Shown here piece by piece: positions 12,652-25,881 of a stretch of DNA of 64,000 bases. Source of the DNA: Clavelina lepadiformis (taxonomy: Eukaryota > Chordata > Ascidiacea > Aplousobranchia > Clavelinidae); assembly GCF_947623445.1 (NCBI RefSeq), contig NC_135244.1, positions 15,314,860 through 15,378,859 on the forward strand, given 5' to 3'. The notes beneath the pieces were generated by a model. The model ran no database searches. It was given only the letters and a program-made list of their open reading frames with translations, and had not been told where the DNA came from. The position numbers and the translations under genes were made by a program. Positions within the stretch are counted from its first letter, which is position 1, and each line of letters starts with the position of its first letter.

Positions 12652-12900
12652 TCAGTCAACTAAGTCCCAGGCCCATCCCATCATAAATATTTGTCCATTG
12701 GATAGCTGTGGACCAATAAGTGGGTTCAATTGACTCATATACGTGATAAACCAATGAAGCCAGCAGCATACTGCAGTGGTTACTGCCATTGTTTGATAGA
12801 CACCTTTGTTAGGTCCATTGGGAATGACAAATGGAGTAACGCCTCCAATCAAGACCCAGATAAGAGTGATAATACACATAACTGCCCATGTCGGCAACAT
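12652..12900 (-). CDS. atp6v0e1: V-type proton ATPase subunit e
   Basis: The small membrane subunit e of the V0 sector of the vacuolar proton pump, which acidifies endosomes, lysosomes and secretory vesicles. The coding region lies in one exon (82 aa, close to the usual 80-81). The start at 12900 gives MLPTWAVMCIITLIWVLIGG (helix 1), then the family-typical VIPNGPNKGV, VTTAVCCWLHWFITYMSQ (helix 2) and the signature LNPLIGPQL, ending near MMGWAWDL. A splice acceptor (TTGTCTTTTCAG) sits just upstream, with the exon starting at 12906, so a non-coding or short 5' exon is expected further right. That exon was not located. The frame is open upstream to an alternative Met, but family length favours 12900. 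Confidence 0.95.
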   Translation of the reverse strand: MLPTWAVMCIITLIWVLIGGVTPFVIPNGPNKGVYQTMAVTTAVCCWLHWFITYMSQLNPLIGPQLSNGQIFMMGWAWDLVD

Positions 12901-12906
12901 GATGAC

Positions 12907-15900
12907 CTGAAAAGACAACAAAAACAAGAAATATATTAATTACTGAATGTCTGCATGTGGATTAAAATGCTGACAAAAATAGCCCATATCGTCAAAGATT
13001 AAACATATGACATCAATTAAGTACCAAGCTGCAAAGCAGCAAAAAGTGTCTATCAAGCTGCGAGTATAAATTTTCTGTCTACGCCCGGTGCTTTCGTACT
13101 TACCTTACTGATACCCAAACTTATGACCGATTTGCTTTCCAACTTTTACTAATCTGTAATTATTTAGATTTACTTTTTAAACAAATCACTATGCAGGTGC
13201 TCTAGAAAAGACATGCAGCTATTAAGAAACTTAACTACAAACAAGGTAGAAAAAGTAACAATAACCAAGTAGCTGAATACTTTATTGGAAAGTTTACTTT
13301 CTGTGCGCAAAACATGCACACTAAAAGAATAAATTAAATGCAGAAAATTGCCCCAGTCAAAGTAATACCTAAAAATTATATAGAGTTTGAGCATGATGGC
13401 TTCTGCAATAGGATATATTGCCTATTCAGTAAATCGTTGCTTCAGCTAACTTTGACACCGAAGGACTCTGAGGCAACAAGCAAACTTTGGGCCGCTTTTA
13501 CTTTTACACATCCACGGGAGTGCAAACGTAAAGGAGACCCCATACTGACTACAGTGGGCAGGGCTTTGGAGCAGGCGTAAATGTTAAATTGCTCCAGCTC
13601 CGGAGCTCATTGATACCACTGCTTAGGCTCCAGCTCCAGCTGACTGCAGTGAAAGCCGGCCAGTCAGTCTGTATTTCATGGCAGAACTTGCAGACTCTTG
13701 GTGTGCAGATATCTTAGTTGTGCACGCTCACTAAATCGGGTGTGAACCGGCTAGCCAAGTACTAAATCTTTCTCAAGTGCATATCTAGACGCACACTTGT
13801 AACTATAGATTTAACACCGCTAACCACTGATCTAGACATCATATCGAACAAGTTCAGTGATTAGGATTCAAACCGCTTTAAAATAAGAGCAAGGCAACAT
13901 AGTTTCAAACCTTTTTTACTGTGTAAAGTAATTCATATGCTACTCACCTGAGAAAAATCTTTTACTATTCAATAACCAGAACGCTCTTAATTAAAAAAGA
14001 ATCAATATGGGTCGATAACATCCTTGTTAAGTATAGGCAATCAAAAAATCTTGTCACCCCAAAAAAGTGGCGGTGGTAACACGGAAAGGGTCAATTATAT
14101 AACACTTTTACGAAAGGGTAAACTTAGACTTTTAAGTGGTTATTTAGATGGCTTATATCAAGTCAAGTTGGCTATTAACGTTTATCTGACATTTACCTCA
14201 GGTGTGCAGTAGCCACAAAATACATAGGCCTACCAGGGCATCAAAGAAATCCTTATGCGGCAATATTCTAGTGCAGAATTTTCATTTTGCCCTGTATTCT
14301 ATTTTAAAAATACAACATCGTCATGCAAATTTCAGCATTACATTTATTGGTGTATACATTTATAAACAAAAATGTCAGACGAGTATAACCTGAGGATATA
14401 CAAACATATACCACATACCAATAATACTAGGCTATATACCACAGGGGTCAGACTGTACAAACGATAGAGTAGAGTGAGTAGACCATGGACTTGGACCCAA
14501 ATCGGAAGCCGAAAGCTGTAGGTCTAGCTGTGTTTACTATTATCTTTTAGCTTAGCCATTAAAGTAAGATCAGAAAATATATGGAATTACGAATAAAATT
14601 GTAGGTGAAGGCATTAAAACTCAAAAGCATTGTCACATCTTCCCCCAAAAATATCTTCATCACCCCACTACTTGTGGAAGAGTGATTTCTATGGCTTCGT
14701 GATCATATGATTATTCTGAAAAACTAAATTCATCGAAATCATTTAACTTATTACTGTGCAAACTATTTTGTGATGGTATTGAACTGCCCGCCGACAAGCA
14801 TGTCTTTTGTTATTTTACGAGGCAAGAAATTTTGAGGAGTTCAATTTTAATCGTTTTTTTTGCTCTTAATTTGACTTAACAGGTTTTGCATTTAATGGTG
14901 CAGGCTTTTGACTTAACCATTTTTGGCTATTTCCCTTACTTACGTGGATTCAATCAGCTATTCGTTGTCCCGATTTATCTTCAACAACGTGCTGCGTTGT
15001 ACTTCGCCTATCTACGATAAAATCAAATTGTTACTTTCCATAACTCGACATTTTTTCGCTGCTCAAATTCGGGGTGCCGTGTCTATCTGTGTGCGATTTC
15101 TGACAGATGCAATCTTATTTGCTGTTTTGGTTTTATGACAGAGGCGTAGCCAGGTTTTGAGCTGGTGGGAGCAAACTTTTTAAAAAAGCGCCGTCATTGT
15201 ATCAAAATTAACATGCATGATGTCTAATACTGTATGTACACGAAGTTCTGAATAACTGAAAAGGCGCAAATTTTGAAACAATATGCTAAGGGTAGCGGCC
15301 GCTTTCCCTGCTCTGCTATTGGCTACGCCAATTTGTTGAAATTTTATCCAAATTAGTATACAATATAATGTTCCCTGTAATTACTGAGCAGGAGTAAACG
15401 TTGCTTGCCCAAGTGTACGAAGCGATGGCGGTGTATTGCCGCCAAGCACTGTTCCTTTTGGTAAAATATTTCACTTCAGTAAGTAAGTCCAGTCAGATCT
15501 ACACCGTATGAGCTCTCACGTCAACAACTAACACTAAATTGAGAACGTAGATCAACACAAAAATGGAATTTAGCAGGCTTGCAAGTAAAATGCACTATTG
15601 TTGTGACTAAAAATAAAGCCACATAATCATGGATGCCTGCGGCGGGAGCCCCATGAACGTTACTGTCTTCTGTGTCCTTTGTTACATCTTCCTCCTCAAG
15701 TAATAACAAATATTTTCTACTTGTCAAACATCTTTTCAGTGGTTTTGTGCCGGTACGTCCCATGTAAGAAAAATTCGTTGTAAATCGGCCTATACCGAAT
15801 AATTCACATACAAAGTCGGTGATAAAAGATTTATTTTTTACATTATCATTAAAACATAATTGCACATCGATCTATCGTTAAAACAGAGTAGGCTATAATG

Positions 15901-16377
15901 GCATACTACGAAAAAAGGTGCCATGAAATGCACTTTTATATGTATTTTATTGTATTGTGATTACAAAAACATGAAATGGCTGCATATAGTATATATTTTA
16001 CACAGATTGTTATTAAAATCAATCAAACTGACTATTAACTGCATAAGTTGTAGCTCTAAAATCAATATCACCTTTAAGAATTGTCCAATCAATCGTACGA
16101 ACGTAAGGCAAGCACTTAAAGCATAATGCATGTAAAAATATTACACCTAAAAATCGAAAAGGTTTTTGCAGATGGATCTTGTTATATGTTGTTTTGCGTT
16201 TTACATCGATCGATTGTGTTCCGAGTCTTGGCGACTAAGAGTAATAATACAAAGACAGCAAAACAATCCCATGAAATGAAATGACAAAACCGCCAAAGAC
16301 AATTACAAGTTAAACACATTATATGACATAAGAGAGATAGTTTGTACAGTTAAATGGGAATTAATCTTGTTTGGGAA
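12907..16377. other. Intergenic, V-ATPase e to cathepsin B
   Basis: This should contain the 5' exon and promoter of the V-ATPase e gene, and the 3' UTR of cathepsin B (AATAAA at 15951-15946, minus strand). A 114-codon minus-strand open frame at 15865-15521 contains NFSYMGRTGTKPLKRCL and an acidic LLLLEEEDVTKDTED. It is not recognised and may be a transposase remnant. Around 13555-13660 there is an imperfect GCTCCAGCTCC-rich repeat. A short MITE at 15139-15329 is listed separately. Confidence 0.35.
15139..15329. repeat. Short MITE-like inverted-repeat element
   Basis: GGCGTAGCCA at 15143-15152 is matched by its exact reverse complement TGGCTACGCC at 15320-15329, about 190 bp apart. The left end extends as CAGAGGCGTAGCCAGG, typical of hAT-type termini. 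The outermost bases of the right end do not match, so the element is damaged and no target duplication could be confirmed. Confidence 0.5.
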
Positions 16378-19300
16378 TTATTTTTTGATCTGCGGTTTGC
16401 CTGCAACAACGGAGCTTTCAATGCCGCATTCATCTCTACCACGAAGAATCTTGAAGAAACCATTCTGGCCCCAATCTGAGTTCCAGCTGTTGGCTACCAA
16501 CCAGTATGGGGTTCCTTTCTCAACACCCCAGCCCAGAATTTTGATTGCATGGCCACCAAGCACACTCCCAGTAACGTGTTGATAAACACCTATGCAAGTT
16601 AAAATTGAACATGACACGTGTGTCGTATACGGTGTTGGAGTGTGTACATAAAGACTTGACAGCTAATTTCCTGATTCAAGACTAAGTTTAAACTTTACAA
16701 ACTCTCGTACCAGATTTATATGTTGGGAAATCGGCATATACAGTGAATGCTCCTTCAACAGGACCATGGGTCATAATTTCCTTTTGAATCTGGCTGACTT
16801 CAGAACCGATACCGTATGATGATGCACCATAGTGTTTATCATTGTTGTAGGAAATGGTTGTATTGCCTTCGCATTTCCTGTCACATCTTGGAGTAGATCC
16901 ACCCTCTGAGCATTTTGGACGTTTTCCTGTTGATAGGAAATTAGTAAGAAGTCTACCACTATGCAATAGCACACATTTTATAGTACCTGGCATAAAATAT
17001 TTATTACCGGCAGTATGCAAAACTATTTGACGAGTTTATTTGGGAATATTTCATACAACATATAAAAAATCATTGCAGGATCAGGAATCAACATAAATAT
17101 GTTTCAGTTTTATAAAAAAAAATTATTAACTTATTCATCAACTAATTCCTTTAAAATCCAGCATTATATTTTCATTGCAGTAATATCAATTCGAATCAGT
17201 TTCATTAAATCATTCTACCAAAGTTTGAGAGAAGAGATTAACAAGAAATTTGAAAAATTACAAACCCTCAATATGATGCTCGCAAGGTGGGACTTCATAT
17301 GGTTGGCAACTGCTGTCATCTCCATACAATCCTCCAGATACTAGGCCGTAATCGACCCAATATTTCCAGGCTCCTTCAGGGTACCCACCATCACAACTTA
17401 GAAAACAAACACAGCCTTTTAATTATACCATACTTGGGCCAAATATCAAAAAATTAGCTGAACATTTATCCAATGACTATAATTTGAACTAAGGCAGAAT
17501 TAAAATTAGTCAAGACTGCATTTTACACAGTAAATAGTGAACAGTACATAGTAAATTTAATATTCTACACAAGCAAAAACACAATTCGAACTATGGATAT
17601 CATATAAAGAGCTTCATATACAGAAGGTCTATAATTCAGTTGACTTAAGTGTAAGAATTGTTGGTGGCAACAAGATGCAAAATAATCACAAATTCTAAGG
17701 TTCTTGCATCAGCATGAGAGCACAATTGCCCATTTAACTTTAAAAAGGATGCAATTTATCATTATCAGCAGTGGTCACCAAACCATAACATAGAGCAAAG
17801 TTTATGGTACATAATTGACAATAGCTACTTTATGACCATTTTTACTTTTCAATAGTGACTTCCAATAAACAAGGCATTACAAATGAAGCCTGCATTTTTT
17901 ATCAATCTAAAAGTTCAGCACAGGCTTAGATTTACAAACAAAATAGTTAATTGTAAACTCTCGTATCACATGATATTTAGTGCTGACAGTTCAATAAAAT
18001 GGAACTTGCTTAAGTTTGCAAAAAGTCAAACATGGCTGATAATTGCATTTAAATGAAACTACACGGCTATTAAAAGCCTTTTGGTATACAAGTGCTGGCA
18101 GGCACATCTGTCACGACTTTTGAGCCTGCAAGCCATAAAACAGGATGTTGTTGACGTTTCTAGATCACATGATCTGGTCATAAGACCTTCCATTAACGGT
18201 TTCAGTTTGCTGTGTAAGCACAGGCCATTGCAACTATGTGCTAAAGTGCCATTTTGATGAATGCCAATGAATGACAAATACAAATTAAATATATCCATAG
18301 TTATTGGCCAAGCAATTACATGCACATAGCTATCAATGAAAGCTTAAATTGCAACACTTTCAGCATTGCAGTTGTTAATCATTTTATAATTCAGAAGCAG
18401 TTGTTAAGTTGACAACTGTTAACACTATCACTTATGTGACCAACTGCCAAGGTGCCTATTTATTCTCTATAATTTTGGAAGTAATTCGTGGTTTTGCTTA
18501 GACTGGTGCATGTAAATTTCTTTTTCACATTGTGACATAATAATCAAAGATTGATCATTGGCATAACAGTAACTGAATCTTACGCGAGTACGATGCTGCA
18601 GGACAAAAATTTATATCCTATCATTCTCATAAAAATTGTATTTCTAAATTACAGCATTCCAACATGTTATTGTAAAAGCTTATACTATTACATACAAATC
18701 AATGTTCAGGCTATATATTATTTTTTCATATTTATAATTGTTTGTAACTTGTAAGTTATTACACCACAATAGGAAAAGATGGTGCATCAGTGAGGTGTGT
18801 CTTGCATGAAAATTATGACGCATGTTGTGCCTTGGGCAAAAAAACTTGAAAATGACTGCACTAAAACAATTAAAGGTTATTCACTGCTGAAACTAAATAA
18901 CTCATATATATGTATCCAAGTAAGCAAAGTTTCAGAATACGCGTTCAAGGGTTAATGTGACTTTTTCACACCAGTAGCATAAAAGACGGCTGCTTTGCAT
19001 ACACTATTGCAATTATGCATATATGCCATATGTAAATTTATATTATTCAAGCCACTTATTCATAATTATAAAGCGCTCACCCATCACCACAGTCAAATCC
19101 ACAGCATGTAAGTAAATCTTCAGACGAAATGTCAACTTCAATTTTTCCATTGCTGGCTATACAATAGCGATCTGACATTGCTTCAACAGCACCAAATGCC
19201 CAGCATGAACCACAAGATCCCTGGTATATTTGAGCAAGATAATTTTATAATGGTAAGTTTAATGTTCTTATGCAGCCACAGCTCATCTCATTTTCAGTCA

Positions 19301-21543
19301 GATTTAAACTTAAAATTAGGGTAATTGAAAAGTTAGACAAAACGCATGAGCTGCACACACTGTCATTTAAAAGAATACTTCAACAATTATTTCATATACC
19401 TTATAAGCAGGGCTATCGTTTGTGCTTACTTTTGAGTAGTGTGTTTAGTTTACCTTAAAAATGTTTTTCATTAATTTCGTCATTTCAACTGAGCAGTGAA
19501 AATCTACAAGATGCTTTTAAACTTTTTATTTGATTGCATCGACATTGCATTGGGTAGCAAAAATTAATCGGACATATTCATTTTGTTTATTTTGTAAAAC
19601 AATGCATTCTATTGCTAAAATAGTCATTGAATTGTTTGTAACAATCAAATTCTAAAAAGGAAACATCAGCGGTACAGCTGCTTAGCCTTTCAGTGTTTTA
19701 AGTAACCAGTGCATTGTAATCAAGCAAGCTCCCTGCTTAGATCTACACTGTTAGTGATGAAAAGTATTAAAAGTAATTTGGCCTTTATTTCAACTCAATA
19801 AATGAATGTGTTTTTGTCAGTTAATTTATTCTAAAAGCAACTACTTTTTTGATGCTATATAAGCAGGAGGAAGCCCCTTTGAAAACTTTTCTTTCATTAC
19901 TGTGTCAGTTTAAAACCAAAACATTTCGAGAGACGTAAAACGTGAAAGCTTGCAATTACAAAATTTGTTGCAAGTGGAAACCTACTATGACATCACACAA
20001 CAGCGTACCTAATTTTTGATCTACACAGATGGTAATTCTAATATTTGCATACATCAAGATTTTCCAAAATTATCTGAATTAAAATGGAAGGATCCTAAAA
20101 CGAATGTGACATATATATTTCTACAAAAACAAATCGAACAGAAACTCATACAAAAACAAACCTGATCCCTTATTTTACTGATTGAAGGACAATTTGGCCA
20201 TTGCTTTCTGGCATCAAAGGTGTCCGGAATTTCTGTGGCAGTTAACTCGTGGTACCTTAAAAAACAGCTAAGATCAGCCACTTGATTATTGTAATGGTAT
20301 TACTTGTATACAAAAACACTTTTTAAAAGTATGCATAAGTTATACAGTTCACATTGCTTTGGCATTAAAACATTTCTGAAATAAAGAAAGCTATCTAAAT
20401 TATGGCCATCTACATATGATATACTATGTTGTATACATTATTTTGAAAATAATTACAGTCATGTCACAGTCAATTGTTAAAAATAAATCTACTAGGCTAT
20501 ATACTTAATTGGAAGAAACTTTTTCCCTATCTTGGTGCCACAAAGAACACGAAGATCACTTGGGGTGTAGTGCTCTGGATCAAAGTTATGCTGGGCCTAA
20601 TTAACACAAATAATAGTAAACATGAAATGAACATTTTTTACAAAGAAAGTTAACATGCCATGTAATCTGTCCTCCAATATAAGTCACACCAAACGTTATC
20701 ATTGAAAACAAAGTCTTGACAAATCCAAATGTTTCGCCAAATTAGGCCGTGTTGCACTCTCTTACAAAAACAGAATTGCGAGTAAATTTAAACATAAGGA
20801 ACACGATATATGCATCAGATTGTAACATTTTTTGGAGTTTTGGGCTATATAGTAAGAGACTAAGAGGTAAAAAATAATATACGGTAAGCTGCCTTTGAAC
20901 CATAGTGGAAATTATGGCAACTGCACCCTCGAGATTTTTCAAGACTGTGCTTGGAGCACAAGAATGTCGACGAAAACAAGGGCCCACGGTCTTTGTTTAG
21001 ACTAGGGCTACCCAGAGTTTATTGCAGACTGCAAAATGCATCATTTTGCACAAAGATTTTACCCGTCCTGCACCCAGTCACCCTCACTTTGGTCGTCCTG
21101 CACCCCTAACATCTTGTCAAAATGTTCCATGCTTTCTAGCCTGGCACATAGATAGGATTGGCGCTATGCAAAGACTAAAGTACATCAACTAAATTTTAAC
21201 ACTTAAGCTATAATTTATAATTGAAGAAATATGGTGTTAAAGCCAACGTACTATGCTACGACTACATATTGCCAAAAAAAGTTAAGCTACAGTACTTTAA
21301 CACATGAATTGATGAATGTATGATGAGAAACTAATTAAGTCATCTTAAATTTGTTAAGACCAATAGATTTACCATTATTATAGGCTTATGATAACAAAAT
21401 AGAAAACAAAAACCCACCTCCCAAGTTGTGTTAATCTTATTAACAAACCAAACAATATCTTCAAAATTTTCATGCCGACTGAAAACATTGTAGGCCTGAG
21501 TCAAACAAACACAGCATAGAAGAGCAATGAAAATCCTCATCAT
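16378..21543 (-). CDS. ctsb: Cathepsin B cysteine protease, seven exons
   Basis: A lysosomal papain-family (C1) cysteine protease. Minus-strand exons 21543-21418, 20596-20520, 20255-20162, 19220-19081, 17396-17266, 16926-16711 and 16589-16378 join in phase to 996 bp, 331 aa, the normal cathepsin B length. Residues 1-18 are a signal peptide ([18 protein letters not shown]). A propeptide follows, with the mature enzyme starting near residue 77 ([14 protein letters not shown]). The active-site Cys is residue 105 ([18 protein letters not shown]), the His is 275 ([12 protein letters not shown]) and the Asn is 295 ([10 protein letters not shown]). The occluding-loop His pair at 186-187 (PPCEHHIEG), which gives dipeptidyl-carboxypeptidase activity, is present, so this is B rather than another C1 cathepsin. 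Nothing suggests inactivation. The introns are 0.1-1.9 kb. The minus-strand AATAAA at 15951-15946 is a likely poly(A) signal. Confidence 0.95.
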
Positions 21544-24502
21544 TAATTTATGGATACTTTGTTAGTTAACGAAACTAAACAATAACCTCTGAATGTCAAA
21601 ATAGTTTTTAGCAATTCAAGTTAAATACCATACATGTTACGGTAACGTAGAGTACTAGGCCTATAGGCCTAGTAGCGATTGTAGTAGACTATCATTACTG
21701 TATTGTACGCCACGATCAGACGTTGTAGAAATTAAATTTACGCAATTGCATGTGACCGTTCTGTAACGTCAGTATGCTGTTACTGTTAGGCTATAGACCA
21801 AACCTATCAATACAAATATGAACTCAAGAAAAGACACACGAAACGCAGTCTAAAATCATTCGAATACGATCAAGCACAGCAAAACCGGGTCTTGTATACA
21901 GTTGGACAACCACAACAACATCCCTACAGGCGCACCACCAACATCGAGTCAAAGCAAACAGCATTCTACAAAAACAGCTCGCATGCTGATCCAAGGAAAC
22001 TTTTTTCGACAATTATTTCTCACTGGTCGCCGACTCTTATGAAATAAATCAAGCGTGACTAAAGATTAATTTGCATGATTTCGTTCCCTCTTTACTTTGT
22101 TTCATGCAAGACATTTCTTTTTATCAGAAATGGCATGCGTTTACAAAAAGTTAAGAAACTCCAGCATTGGCCCAATAATTCCATGTAAAAGGTAAATAAC
22201 TTTTTTTGTAACTTGCATAAATATGAAAATGCATCTGATATCTGATATGAATCTTTGTAACTTGAGTAGTATGGTAAACCTATGACGATCTATAACCCTG
22301 GACCAAGAAAAGCCTATGCGTGAACTAAACTAAGAGATGATTCCTCAGCGCCCGAGCCCGAGTTAATGAACTTGTCTTAGTACAAGTTCCGATTGTCACA
22401 CATCTTGCATTTAAGCTTATTTTGCTTTTTTTGATTTTTTTTTATATTGTAATGCCCGATTTTGGAATTGTTCACAAAACCACTGAACAAAATACATAGC
22501 TTTCTAACTTGCGTGTTTTTGATTTAATGTCGTCAGACTAGAAGGTCGTCAGTATATTGTCATCAGGCGAGAGGTTCACGAGGCATGACGTGTTAATAGG
22601 AAGATGTTTTGTGTTTCGAATTTCGATCGCTGGCCTCGCAGTAATACGACATGTGTTTTGTTTTCGATACCCAGTCGCGCTACCGTTGTAACGCCCTTGG
22701 GCAAGGCATTAGCAACGCTTAATTGTTCCTTGCTCCTTGTCCCTTGCCCCTAATTCAAGGAACCTGGTGGAAAGTTCTAAATTCGGGTAATACAATATAT
22801 GAAAAAAAACACCAAGTGAAGTGATTAAGTAATTCTAAGTAATTATATCATCATACCAGGTCTCAAATATTGCCAAATAATTTGTTGTTTATTTAATTTA
22901 ATTTAATTTATCTGGATCACGTTCTTGCGTTTCTCTTTTTGCATTCTGCCGATGTCAAAAACACGTTGATTACAGCTAAATTGTCCATCAACGAAATTTG
23001 TATGGATGATACCAACGATATAAACAATTTTAAAACATTTTTATATCGCTTGTGGAACACAAGCAGCTGTCCTGCGTGATTGCTTATCTTTTGGGTTAGA
23101 GGTTGTTTGCTTTTTGTCTTAAAACCTTTCAGATCTCGCGTAAAATAGGTTACGAGAGCATGCTTTTATAGTATCTAGGTTACAAAGAACAAGATTTTAA
23201 AGAATTTAAGATAACAAATAACAATATGTAGGCTTCGCCGACTGTTGCAAATGGACAGTAACGATGGAAAAACGTTGAACTACATACGTTGCATGCAATA
23301 ACATATTAAAATGAAATATGGACGCAGAGATTGTTGTTGACTTTTAACAAAGACAAGAACGTTTAGCAAGAGATTAAAATTTGGAATGTCTGGGTTCAGC
23401 AGTAATTAACGGAGAGATCTTATTATTACAGTCATGTCATAACATACTAAAGAATCAAATATAAGAACTGTGTGGCCCATCATCCAATGATAGGGCCGAA
23501 GATACAACTGCGTAACTTCAAACACTGCGAAAATAAACGTATAGGCCTATACTGCTTCCAGTCCAAAAGGTCCAAAAAAGATTGGCTAAAGTTTAGTTTG
23601 CGGTAGTCTTTGTATTTAGAAACGTAAGCACAGACGAGCTACCTGCCAAATTCATTTTTTGATATAGCCTAGCAGCTCAAAGTTTACAAAGTTATTAAAC
23701 GTTTGTGTGAAATGGTAGACTATGGGGCCAATGAGACAGTATAAGCCTATATTTTCATTTTGGTCCTGTATAAGCCTGTAATGAAAAGTGGTAAATGGTA
23801 CCTTAACCTGTAAGGTTTACCCACTTCCTTACAAAGTCTGTTTACTTGTGTATATCTTAACAGTGAACTTTGATAGACTTCAGCAATAATGACACAGGAA
23901 TGACAACTGTATAATCTGATTATATTGAAGCTTCATTGAACGAGTACATCAAGATAGAACATTGTGACAGCAACAGCATAAAGACATGTTGCAGCGTTGA
24001 ACATACGACTGTTAAGTGATGACTCGTAATGCACGCACAGTAACAGAGAAGCAATCGATTACGTCACAAAGTGTTATGCTTCGCTGATTCGATAGACGAG
24101 AATTCTATGTCGTACACAATTTTATATTATATTAATTGATATATTTATCACAAGCCTATGGGTTATTCATACCATTTCCACGATTTATGGAAAATTAAAC
24201 ATGATACTGCATTTTTTATTAAAAAAAACGATTCGTCTCACCTTAGGTAGATGGTGCGGTATGTATCAACGGTGGGGGAGCAAAAAGAAAAATAAGCTAC
24301 TAAATTTTCATTGACATGAGTGCTTTTTAGTTGTCTAAGTTCCTACAGAGACGTATAGTTGCCTATCGGATATGTATAATAAACTGACTCCTGATAAAAC
24401 GGCTTTGATTCCTTTTCAGAAGTAAGGTGTCCTTCTCAGACAGCATTACTTTGTTGCCTCAAAGAATAGAGGTAGACTTAGAATGGAAAACAGGTATTGT
24501 CG
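21544..24502. other. Intergenic upstream of cathepsin B
   Basis: No coding exon with support. It contains a tRNA-derived SINE near 22570-22790, a TTTAATTTAATTTAATTTA run near 22889 and otherwise AT-rich unique-looking sequence. The cathepsin B promoter should lie just right of 21543. Confidence 0.4.
22570..22790 (+). repeat. tRNA-derived SINE-like repeat
   Basis: A degenerate tRNA-like head (ATCGCTGGCCTCGCAGTAAT, then a T-arm/B-box-like TTTTCGATACCC) is followed by CGCCCTTGGGCAAGGCATT, a tail type seen in many deuterostome and invertebrate SINEs. The A box is not clear and the ends are approximate. Confidence 0.55.
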
Positions 24503-24885
24503 TTAGTTCACAAATCATGAACGCTTTCACAATTTGCAATAGCCTATAGGCCTAATAATGACGCGTTCTCTCAACACATCTATGTTTTTTACACGATATT
24601 TTAGCGTGAATGTAATTTTCGAACCTTTCAGCCAGGCAAAATATCATACTTACGAATAGGGCTACTGTATAAAGCGAATTCGGACACTATGGCTAACCAT
24701 AGGTACCATTATTGGTTGATAGCTCTGCTTCTTTAATGTGCGAAAAGTTCGACTCAACACTGTATGGTTAGCCATAGTGTCAGAATTCGCTTTATACAGT
24801 ATTCGTAAGTATGGTATTTAGCCTGGCTGAAAGGTTCGAAAATTGCATGCAACCTAAACAATCGTGTTAAAAACATAGCTATGTC
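24503..24885. repeat. Fold-back (palindromic) repeat
   Basis: A left arm (about 24503-24701) is repeated as an inverted copy in the right arm (24763-24885) around a spacer of about 60 bp. Shared words include TATGGTTAGCCATAGTGTC, GAATTCGCTTTATACAGTA and GCCTGGCTGAAAGGTTCGAA. The right arm is shorter and lacks six bases (AGCCCT). The transcript would form a long hairpin. No ORF is present. Confidence 0.8.
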
Positions 24886-25638
24886 TAATGCCTACTTGAA
24901 ACAAATACAACCGTTTGTGACGGTGTCACAAATAGGATAGTGCAGAAACACAACGTGATTAGTGACCTTGCTGTCACACGGCCTTCAATAACGGCAGTCA
25001 AGCAAATAACGCACATTAACTATGATAAGGAAGATCATAGTGACGTTTTGTCATTTCCATGAGAGATGTATGTATAGCGTCTACTAACGCCACAAGCCTA
25101 TAAGTTTCTTCGTAAAAGAAAAGTTGAGCCTACTATTATAGACTATGCTATCCCGACCAAGTACAAATTCAAACAAACTAAAAATAGGCCTATTTCAAAA
25201 TTCGTTTAGCAATTTGGTAAAAAACCCAAATAAAATTTTTGGCTCATCGAACGATTCGGACCCAGCACACTTCTCCTAGTTACCTCAGCTTAAGAAACAT
25301 AACTCCTTTCAAATTTGACTTTTGTATGAAATTGCGACGCAAATAAAACCTGAAAAAGTAAAGCTAAGAACGCAGTAGTCTATTCAACTTGCGAAAGCTC
25401 GTGTCGAAAAATATAAAATTAACCTTAAGAGTGCCAAAGTACGTATAGCCTATATCCTGTTTTTTTATTTTACTTTAAAATCTGGTTAACACGGTTCAGA
25501 CAACTATGTAAAACAATGTGCTTGATGACTGGGTTTTAGATTAATTATTATATATAGTATGTTGTTTTATATACTGTACAGTATGTACAATACAATAATA
25601 AACCTTGTCACCTTTCAATACTTATTGGCAAGGTTATG

Positions 25639-25881
25639 TTGATAGCTCTGCTTCTTAAATGTGCGAAAAGTTCGACTCAACACTGTATGGTTAGCCATAG
25701 TGTCAGAATTCGCTTTATACAGTAGCCCTATTCGTAAGTATGATATTTTGCCTGGCTGAAAGGTTCGAAAATTGCATGCACGCTAAACTATCGTGTAAAA
25801 AACATAGCTGTGTTGACAGAACGCGTCACTATTAGGCCTATACGCTATTGCAAATTGTGAACGCGTACATGATTTGTGAAC
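25639..25881. repeat. Half copy of the fold-back repeat
   Basis: The sequence begins TTGATAGCTCTGCTTCTTAA, like the spacer of the element at 24503-24885, and continues as a near-identical copy of one arm. It extends further than the local right arm and matches the reverse complement of the left arm to its outer end (GATTTGTGAAC). It is a separate, single-arm insertion of the same family. Confidence 0.8.

Noticed and set aside
13552-13660. CAGTGGGCAGGGCTTTGGAGC as a hAT terminus
   Set aside because: It looks like a transposon end, but no inverted partner or target duplication was found nearby.
16367-16582. Plus-strand frame over the cathepsin B end
   Set aside because: It is antisense to the exon with the catalytic His and Asn, with no independent support.
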